This document shows positions 56,561 to 64,000 of a DNA stretch of 64,000 nucleotides, one piece after another. A program made the position numbers and the translations under genes. Below the pieces are notes generated by a model. It searched no databases and was not told where the DNA came from. It was given only the letters and a program-made list of their open reading frames with translations. The DNA comes from Globodera rostochiensis. Taxonomy: Eukaryota; Nematoda; Chromadorea; Rhabditida; Heteroderidae. The first letter of the stretch is position 1; each line of letters opens with the position of its first letter. Location of the stretch: positions 2,013,109 to 2,077,108 of the forward strand of contig JAEVLN010000007.1 of NCBI GenBank assembly GCA_018350325.1, given 5' to 3'.

Positions 56561-56998
56561 CCCGTGTCATTTTTGGCATTGTCCTCCTTTGTTTTTTCTC
56601 ATTCCTGTCTTTCCCTTTCTTCCCTTCCGTTCAATTCGTATTTTTGCACCTGTTTGTCACTATAGGACTTTGTTAAAAAGATTTTAAATAAAATTGTTTT
56701 GCTTTTAAACATTTTTGTTATTTTTAAATTTTAATAAAAAGTGTATTTAAAACATTAAGTTTAATATTAATCATTGAAAAAAAAGAATTTTTACATTCGG
56801 GATTGAACACGAAACATTCTTAAGGTAAGCTTAAAGTGCTTGACCACTACACTACGGAAGGTGTTAAATAATGAACTTCATTTGTCTTTATCAAATCCGA
56901 ATCTCTGCCCCATTCACTACACCCTTCTTTCTTTGCACTTCTTCCCTCACTTTTTTCTCTTTCTTCTTTCTCTGCGCTCCCACGCCGACTGAACAGCG
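56561..56998. other. AT-rich spacer with tRNA-like stretch
   Basis: No gene recognised apart from the tRNA-like element listed separately. The last part is C/T-rich. Confidence 0.4.
56793..56863 (-). repeat. tRNA-like sequence
   Basis: The minus strand has A-box-like TAGTGTAGTGGTCA and B-box-like GTGTTCAATCCCG at tRNA-like spacing. The acceptor stem is not paired. Possibly a SINE head. Confidence 0.45.
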
Positions 56999-57006
56999 AT
57001 GCGCAC

Positions 57007-57171
57007 CAGGGATGGGCGGAAATTTATTTTCAAAAAACGGAAAAACGGAAATATTTTTTTAACGGAAAACGTAAAACGGAAAAAAAGAGCCAAAAACAAC
57101 GGAAAAACGGAAAACGGAAAAAAGGCCCAAAAACAACGGAAAAACGGAAAACGGAATTCCGCCCATCCCTG
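57007..57171. mobile_element. Non-autonomous hAT element, 165 bp
   Basis: Perfect 15-bp inverted ends, CAGGGATGGGCGGAA and its inverse, with an exact 8-bp duplication ATGCGCAC (56999-57006 and 57172-57179). The interior is repeated ACGGAAAA. Confidence 0.95.
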
Positions 57172-57249
57172 ATGCGCACCCGCAGCAATCAGCAGCGAGT
57201 GGCGTACGCGTCAGCCACGCGCGCGCCACAGCGGCAGCGTAGCCATTTG

Positions 57250-57466
57250 GGTACTTTCCTGTTATGTGACCGCAAGCCAAAATTTTAAAAAAGCAACAAA
57301 GGGGCGCGTAAATTTCACATTCCCACTGCATAAATTAACAATTTGAAGGTCCGCGTATAATTTGGTAAAAAAATAAAAAAAGTCGGTTAGGATCTTCTTT
57401 CCTTTAATCGCGCCCTTTGTAGCTTTTTTAAAATTTTGGCTTGCGGTCACATAACAGGAAAGTACC
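57250..57466. mobile_element. Small TIR element, 217 bp, GG-ended
   Basis: Inverted ends of ~60 bp start GGTACTTTCCTGTTATGTGA. The exact 8-bp duplication GCCATTTG lies at 57242-57249 and 57467-57474. GG ends with an 8-bp duplication fit Merlin-like or MULE-like MITEs. No coding capacity. Confidence 0.9.
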
Positions 57467-57488
57467 GCCATTTGCTCAATATCTCTAC

Positions 57489-58620
57489 TAGGGCTGCTCG
57501 GGAATTGAAATTTACCGAGAATCGAGAACCGAGACCGAGACCGAGAAATGACCCCGAGACTCGAGACCGAGAACGAGACCCAAAAAAACCGAGAAATTTC
57601 TCGACTCGGGAACCGAGAACCGAGAAATTTCTAATTTTTTTTTCAATTCACTAAAAAAAATATTAATTTTAAGCTCCAAAAATTTTCATTAAATTATTTT
57701 ACACTCAGGGCTGCCAACTGTCCTTATTTATAAGATTTGTCCTTATTTTCGGGTTCGGAAAGTTTTTCGAATTTAGTTGAATTGTGAAGGGTTGGTGTAA
57801 TTTTTTCCGACTAAAAAGATGTTTTTCTTGCCTCACCGAACAAGGCTGCAAAAAAATCTTACCAACCAATTTGCGGCAAATTTTGAATTTCCATTTTTAA
57901 TTCTGGAACAATTTTTGCCCGATATCCATTCCATCGTAACCGCCGGAGAAAAGAATTTTTAAAAAAAGTTCAATTTAGGAGTGTATTTGCTTTATTTAGG
58001 AGGGAGAGGGGGGGTCGGCGGTGCCGATAGGCGCCGTCGAGAAAATTTCGAATTTTTAACTCAATTTGTTAAGAGATTTGCAGCCAAAACTTTAAAAATG
58101 CGGTGATTTTTTCAAGCATTTTAGGAAAGGAAGGGGAGGGGGGCGGATGGCTCCGATAGGTGCCGCCGGGGAAAAATTAAAGTTTTAGTGAATTCAATTA
58201 GGAAAATGTGCTTAAATTGCAAAAAAACCATCATTTTTATAAGATTTTGTTAGAATCAATAAAAAGGAGTATTTATTAAATTAAAAGAATAAAATGGGTT
58301 TTAAGTAAGGGAATTGAACTCACGATAAACAAATTATCGGTCAGAATTTAACCACTGAGCCATACGACAACTGAGTACAAATGGTTTGCAAAAGATATAT
58401 AATTAAAGATTTTTTTAAATTGATTTGTCATTATGCATTTTTTAAATCTTTCAAGCTCAGATTCTGTAATGAATTCCACCAAAAACCCAATCTTTACCAG
58501 TGCAAAAAAGTCTCGTTTTCCGAGACTAAAAACCCGAGACCGAGAACCGAGACCGAGACCCAAAAAAACCGAGAAATTTCTCGACTCGAGAACCGAGACC
58601 GAGAATCTCGAGCAGCCCTA
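57489..58620. mobile_element. Non-autonomous hAT element, 1,132 bp
   Basis: Termini TAGGGCTGCTCG and CGAGCAGCCCTA are perfect inverses, flanked by an exact ATCTCTAC duplication (57481-57488 and 58621-58628). CCGAGAACCGAGAC repeats lie just inside both ends. The interior has two G-tract/palindrome modules (57998-58085 and 58128-58180), a tRNA-like stretch, and CAGGGCTGCCAACTG near 57705, which looks like one end of another hAT family. No transposase. Confidence 0.95.
58304..58375 (-). repeat. tRNA-like sequence inside hAT element
   Basis: The minus strand has A-box TGGCTCAGTGGTTA and B-box-like GAGTTCAATTCC. It lies about 250 bp from the right end of its host element, like the copy in the 29.2-kb element. 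Stems are degenerate. Confidence 0.5.
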
Positions 58621-58628
58621 ATCTCTAC

Positions 58629-59284
58629 TCCACCTTATCACTCATTTTTGCTCTCTTTCTCTGTCAAAAGTCTCTCTCTTGACGCAACGTCTTCGCCAAA
58701 TTCAACAGCGTTACACACAAACAGATAAACACTCTAAAATATAATATAGGATTTCGCCGTTTTTCAAAAATTCCTTAACAAAAATGCAATAAAAACGAAA
58801 TATACACCCCTATGGATCGACTTTTTTTCAAAATTTTCAAAAAATACACCCCTGAGAATCGACTTTTTCGCGACTAAGAATTCTGCCACCAAAAAATGAA
58901 AATTTTTAAAATGCTTATTTTTAAAAAATTTTTCTGAAATGCCTTTAATTTACTTATAAAATTTTTATTTCTCTTATTACTTCAATTTGGAAAAACTTGC
59001 CCATTTTTTGCTATATTTGAAAAAGATTTCTCCATATTTCGTCCGTATTTTGCAATTTTTGTCCATATTTTGCGATTTTTCATCCATATTTTATGGCCAT
59101 ATTTCGAGATTTTTTTTCCATATAAATCGCCGCCCTAGTAATGATCGAAGGTGAACCAAATTGGTTTTTATTATTCAAATTCATCTTCCTCGTTGTCTTC
59201 AACGTCGATTGCAGCATCAGTAATTTTATCGATTGCAGCATCAGTAATTTTATTCTGTTTTACTTCTGGGAGGGGGGGGCCCGG
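58629..59284. other. Repeat relics, no gene
   Basis: 58745-58870 resembles the interior module of the hAT elements (TTTTTCAAAAATTCCTTAA, then AAAATGCAATAA). 59020-59120 has repeated TCCATATTTTG motifs. Confidence 0.45.
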
Positions 59285-59340
59285 CGGCACTCCCGGAAAA
59301 AGCGACACCGAAAAATGCGACACTATAAAATGCGACACTA
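59285..59340. repeat. Short inverted copy of the GTGTCGCATTTT repeat
   Basis: CACTCCCGGAAAAAGCGACA is followed by AATGCGACACTATAAAATGC: three units, inverted relative to 26140-26272 and sharing its terminal CCGGGAGTG. Confidence 0.65.
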
Positions 59341-61092
59341 ATTTGTAAGAAAATGTTTTTAAAAAAGAAAACTTTCATCTTTTTTACATTTCGCCAAGTG
59401 GACCTTTTAACCCATTTTTAGTGTTGCTGTTCTCTCTCTCATCGGGTTTTTTCAAATCTTCACATCGTTTTTATGTAAGTTGGTATTCTTGTGTAACCTT
59501 CATAAATCTTTGCTTTTTTGGAAAAATCCAGGACCTGGATCAAAGTGGGCGACGACCTGGATTTTTTCTGGATCTTGATTTTCCCGATTTTTGTCCAGAA
59601 AATCCAGATCCAGGTGGATCAAAATGAGAAAAAGCATCGTCGACCCGGCCCCGAGAAGCCAAAATAGGCCTAGAAACGGCCGCGGAAATATTATTCTTAA
59701 CGTTTTGTTAGTTTTTTGTCCACATTTAGCTTGAACCACGAAATATGTTGGTCCATTACAATTATTTTGCTAAGAATAATGTCAGTTTATTCAAAATTAG
59801 CATTGACATTTTGCCAACTCTTTTATATTAAAAGACTCGAGCCCACAAATGCATAAATTTTACAAGTGAATTTCCTAAGAATGGGATTTTTCATCAAACT
59901 GGCTGGTTTAGTTGTGAGTGGTCTGGCCCCAGAAAGATTGGGGGTAAGGGTTCGAACCCTCACTGTCCAAATGATTTTTTTATTGCCTAGAGAGAATAAT
60001 AAACCAATTTTTTACCTAAATGCGGTATTTTTTGCGTACAAGCTTTTTTTGTGAATTTTTTGTTGTTGTTGTAAATAGGATTAATCCAGACCGATCTCTA
60101 TTATGTACATGCAGTATTTTAAATGCCCGCTGCAAAGCAAGACACCTGAAGATTTAAGCCCAACTTTTCAATCGGGCTAGTCCAAAAATTAGAGCTCGCC
60201 GTGGCGAGCGCATGTACCACGCAGTAGTTTCGAGTTGCACTCCCTGCATAGAGAGCAAAAAAAAACAATATAAACAAACAACGGCGCGGCGGGCCGTTTA
60301 TTTCATAACAAAAATAATCGTCGATTGGATTGGGTGCGTTCATACAAATTCCCCAATAGAGAGAGAGGCGGGAAATCCGTTGTGAATCTCTTGCATTCGA
60401 ATGCTTCCCCTCGCACCCTATCATTTTTGCACACTGACTCAAAAGAAAATATTAATTTTAACTATAATATTTTGAGCTTATTTGAAAATGTGATGATGCT
60501 AATCGAGATAGGCTAGGGGTCTGGGCTTTAAGGCTTTTATTATTTTAATTTTTTTTGCTTAAACTTTTATCCCAAAAAATTATTTACACCCAATAAATTG
60601 AACAGTTTATAGTTCATAAAACCGGGCATTAATTGTAAAATTATCGGTGAATTTTAGGTTACAACTTATTTTGGCACCCGACGGGAAACATAAAATTTGG
60701 TTAAAAACGTTAGACATTTAAGCGTATCACTTAGGTTGTCATTAGGTGTTCGCGACATGAGCCCCGAGTTGAGAATCGAGAGTTCGATTCGAAAGTTTAC
60801 GAGAATCTCGATCGCACGGGCTCTAAATATGAAATTTATCAAAGCGAAACTAGGGAGCGAGGATTTTCAAAAAAAAAATTGTAAAAAAACATTGGTGAAA
60901 GATTCGAATATTCGCAATTCTTTTTTAAAGCATTTTGCTTCTTTGTGGTATCTTTGTCAATTTTTTTTTCTTTTGAAGGATAGACCGACTGATTTTAACA
61001 CTTGCCTTACAATTTGTTTTGTTTTCAATTTTGTCTGATTTGATTTTGCTGCCCTTTTTCAAATCTCCGAACGCCGCAACGGCGATCCTCAG
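59341..61092. other. Non-coding with tRNA-like stretch and lone satellite-like motif
   Basis: No gene recognised. 59520-59630 has a hyphenated palindrome of ATCCAGG/CCTGGAT motifs. 60330-60350 carries TTGGGTGCGTTCATACAAAT, close to the satellite core GGGGTGCGTTCATGTCCAAAT but isolated. Open frames at 60.1-60.4 and 60.7-61.0 kb have no recognisable features. Confidence 0.4.
59895..59977 (+). repeat. tRNA-like sequence
   Basis: GGCTGGTTTAGTTGTGAG is followed about 40 bases later by AGGGTTCGAACCCT, a strong B-box, with a CCCCA/TGGGG stem between. The position before the putative anticodon is A, not T, and the acceptor stem does not pair, so a functional tRNA is unlikely. Confidence 0.45.
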
Positions 61093-61330
61093 TAAGGTGG
61101 GGATTTTTAGGCTTGAAAAATCTCGAAATAGGCGCCTAAATAGGCTCCAAAAATTGAGTTCACAAACAAAAATAGGCTCGAAAAAATATGTGTAAAAATA
61201 AAAAATCGCTTAAAAACTTTTTTTTTTACATGTGAAAATTATCTTCCGTAGGGCTGCTACTTTTAGACAAGAAAAATTGCAAAAAAAAAAAATGCCTAAA
61301 AAGCATTTAAGCCTAAGAATCCCCACCCTA
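61093..61330. mobile_element. Old hAT-like MITE, 238 bp
   Basis: The left end is TAAGGTGGGGATTTTTAGGC and the right end is the inverse of TAGGGTGGGGATTCTTAGGC. The flanks (ATCCTCAG / ATCACAG) agree only partly, so the insertion is old or the superfamily unsure. The interior is AT-rich with AATAGGC(T/G) repeats. Confidence 0.65.
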
Positions 61331-61422
61331 ATCACAGAAATTGGTGGGTTGATTGACTTTCTAACGAAAACGAAAACTATTTTTTCAATTACGAAAACGA
61401 AAACAAATTAATTTTTGAAATT

Positions 61423-63825
61423 TTACAAAAATACAAAATCCGTATCATCGATTCCGGTAGGTTCTTCGGCAGTCACTTCGACTTCCAAAATCACCGTGTC
61501 GTTCTTCGCGTCGTACCAGCCGTTGTACGGGTCCATCAATTCCTAAATTTTTAACTTTTTTGTAAGGCCACGCCGACATTTGATCACATCGGCACCTCAA
61601 ACTTCATGAACTCAGAAAATCCCCAATTTTTCGTCTTCGAGCAAAAACTGTGGCGGATGTTCAACCCAGTGAAATCCTCTTTTTCCTCCTTTTGCGAAAC
61701 AATTCTAGATGTTGCCGAACCGGCACAGCTCCAACTAGGATCTTAATAATTAAATGATAAAAATTGATGTCAACTTTTAAGATGGATTTTTTAAGCATAT
61801 TTTTAGTAGTGTCTGATCAAATCTCATAGATTCTGGCAATGCCTGTTAAGCCGAGCCCCCTGCTGGAAGAAGCTCGGATTTATTCTTTTTTCAGAATGGA
61901 TTTCCGTCCGCCCGCCCTTTATGCTCACCAGTGTTCTCTCCGTTGCATTGGAGATATAATCCCAACCATCTTTCTGCAGAATCGGGCAGAGTTTGCAAAA
62001 GTGCCAATATTTTCCAAGGAAGGCCCCTAATGTACACGGCCTCGCCGAGTCGGCGACTCTTCTCATCCCCTCGCGCAAATTCAGACACTTTTTCGATTGT
62101 CAGCATAACCATCCCTTTGGCTTTATACGGACCTGAAGTGCAATTTGGACAGCTTCTGAAATAATTTTAGCGGTTCTGCTGCATTTTATGTCCATAATAG
62201 TATCCGACCGGACTCAGCCCGGGTTTTCACGGAACCGAGTCAGGGATGCGCGAAAATCAGTTTTTTTTTTTCAAAATAGGCATAAAGCCCTCAAGCAAAT
62301 GTCAGAAAATTCATAACTGATCCGACTTTTGCAATCCATTTTTTTCGAATTTATCCAAAAAAATCCCTCGGGCACAATTTGAAAATTTGTTTGCACGTAT
62401 AAAATGAATGCAGAAGTCCTAAGTATTTAGCCTACCATCGTCGTCCGATTTGGTCGCGGTCCGTTCATTGTTCGGGAATTGCAGCGGGTACAGTTCGGGC
62501 AGAGCGGCGTTCGGATGAGAATGGTGCAGATACACGCTGATGATCTCGTCCCGTGTCAACACTTCGGACGGAACTGTCAAAAACAAAATTAAACTGAAGA
62601 ATTTTGGAACGTCTACGAAGAATGGCATTTTTAAAGTCAAAATCAGTCCAAAATGTTATAATACCAATAAATTCATAAAAATCGCTCTCCGAGATGAGGG
62701 GAAAACGAATTTTGAAAAGTGCCGGGCCGAGCATTTTGCGTCTATTCTCCGCTGAACACTTTTTCTCATTTTGACGGCATTTTTCGTCCGCCCAGCGAAG
62801 TGCCTAAATGAAGCAAAAATTTAAAAAAAAACTTAAAAATGTCAAAAAAGCGTTTCTTTTCTTTTTTAAAATTAATGTTTGTTTTACGGCATTCCAAATC
62901 GCAATTTCTCCGCAGACGAACAGCTCGTCACGGGCCAGAATCTTACACAATGATTTTTGATCAATTTGCAAAAACGCTTTTGAGAGGAGCAAATTGGCCG
63001 CATTCACATCGATGTGCTCCAAACAACGGCGAGCAAAATCCCAAAAATCACAGGTTTTTTTAGATTTTTTATAACTTTAATTAAAATTATATTTAATATA
63101 AATTCAATTCAATTAAAAGCTAATTGATTAAAAGTAGCCACCTCTTCTCCAAGGAAGCGAGCGCGGTCAAGCGCGAGAAAAACGTTGCTCAGCTTCCATA
63201 TGGGAAAGTCCACACAAGCTTTGATCAGTCCGGCCACGTCATATATTTTGGCTAAATTATTTTATAAATGAATATTAAAAATGAGCAATAGATTAGATGA
63301 AAAATTGTAAAAATTCTGATTTTAATTTGTGCTCATAAATTAAAATAAAAAAAATCGTAGTTTTTTCTGACCGGCGTAAAGCACAGAAATTGTATTGCCC
63401 CCGTTCAGACCATTCAAATCATCGGCGTAAATGAAGCTGAGCATCACCTTGAACGCTCCCGCCTCCACCTTGACGGGCTTAACTTCTTTAACTAAAATTT
63501 ATTTTCAAATTTTAAACAAAATTTTGAAGCACCGGTGCCAACTGCGGCGGATTTTGCGTTTTCCTCGTCAAAACGGAACATTGCCACAAAAACGTCAGAG
63601 GCCGCCATCAGAATCACTTTATGTGCTGGCAGAAGCTTAACAAATTAAAAAATTGAAATATATAATAAAAGTAATTGGAATATAATTAATAAAAGTAAGC
63701 GTTTCACTATTTTTTTAGAAATCGCCTCCTTTTCGTCTCCTCCCCCCACCAAAAAGTACGTCCGCCCCATTGCCCGTGTCCAGCAAATGCTTCATCCGCC
63801 CTAGCGAAGAAGCCGATTTCGACAT
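61423..63825 (-). CDS. MATH-BTB-BACK protein gene, ten exons, probably decaying
   Basis: Minus-strand exons: 63825 to about 63708, 63635-63533, 63491-63372, 63251-63142, 63040-62888, 62803-62665, 62573-62436, 62132-61929, 61741-61596 and 61542-61423. Phases agree throughout exons 2-10. [173 protein letters not shown] proteins usually act as Cullin-3 ubiquitin-ligase adaptors, the MATH domain binding substrate. Three faults suggest decay: exon 1 changes frame after GADV (a 2-bp loss fits), its expected donor reads GAG-GC, and the exon 5 acceptor position reads GG instead of AG. If only assembly errors, the gene is complete at ~450 residues. Confidence 0.8.
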
Positions 63826-64000
63826 GTCACAATTTTAAAGGCGATTGGAAATTGAATTGCAAGCAATTTGTACAAAAAGCTACAAATTTTCAGAAATAGA
63901 AATTTGATGGAACAAAAAGGGATAGCAACAAAACAATTTGTACACACAAATTACCCATTCGTCCAGCAAGCAAAGCTCAAAATGCAGTAAAACAAAAAAT
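63826..64000. other. Upstream of MATH-BTB gene
   Basis: AT-rich presumed promoter side of the minus-strand gene. No motif is recognised. Confidence 0.4.

Noticed and set aside
57703..57720. Another complete hAT element starting CAGGGCTGCCAACTG
   Set aside because: No matching inverted end or target duplication was found, so only a fragment is supported.
59895..59977. Functional tRNA gene
   Set aside because: The B-box is strong, but the acceptor stem does not pair and the base before the anticodon is not T.
60119..60442. 107-codon minus-strand ORF
   Set aside because: No motif, no splice context and no second copy; it looks fortuitous.

Overview
The window is animal nuclear DNA, most likely from a plant-parasitic cyst nematode close to Globodera or Heterodera. 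The evidence is short introns with GT..AG ends, a gene for a secreted SPRY-domain protein of the SPRYSEC/RBP-1 type, MATH/BTB/BACK genes, a nematode-type serpentine receptor, and an AT-rich, heavily repeated background. The species call is an inference from gene families. No bacterial operon, rRNA gene or CRISPR array was seen.

Layout. 0.3-0.9 kb: minus-strand exons with two EF-hand loops, split by a long inverted-repeat element. 1.3-3.3 kb: a complete five-exon minus-strand SPRYSEC-like gene whose 1.2 kb intron carries two small DNA transposons. 4.0-4.7 kb: two SPRY exon relics. 7.1-12.0 kb: a 45-bp tandem array that ends inside a broken SPRY gene (12.0-12.5 kb). 12.7-25.2 kb: a ~416-bp satellite array, interrupted at 21.0-23.0 kb and 25.2-26.0 kb by copies of a gag-like retroelement. 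26.4-26.9 kb: coiled-coil exons with an internal stop. 27.3-28.7 kb: a truncated BTB gene with a Mutator-like element in an intron. 29.2-31.4 kb: a hAT-type element with another nested in it. 31.7-34.2 kb: a 7TM receptor gene. 35.0-37.6 kb: a 240-bp repeat, then more 416-bp satellite. 40.4-52.7 kb: a BTB fragment running straight into ~12 kb of a ~110-bp satellite, then a 48-bp repeat and SPRY exons lacking a 5' end (53.0-53.7 kb). 54.1-56.6 kb: a T/C-rich minisatellite. 57.0-58.6 kb: three DNA transposons in a row, each with a perfect 8-bp target duplication. 61.4-63.8 kb: a ten-exon MATH-BTB gene with signs of decay.

The real genes belong to families that expand in cyst nematodes (secreted SPRY, MATH/BTB, chemoreceptors). 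They form no operon or pathway. What ties the window together is genome dynamics. Satellite blocks start or stop inside gene fragments, the 110-bp and 416-bp satellites share an ancestral monomer, and at least six short DNA transposons carry recognisable target duplications. Exon models were built by hand from splice signals, reading phase and comparison of copies within the window, so exact ends are provisional.
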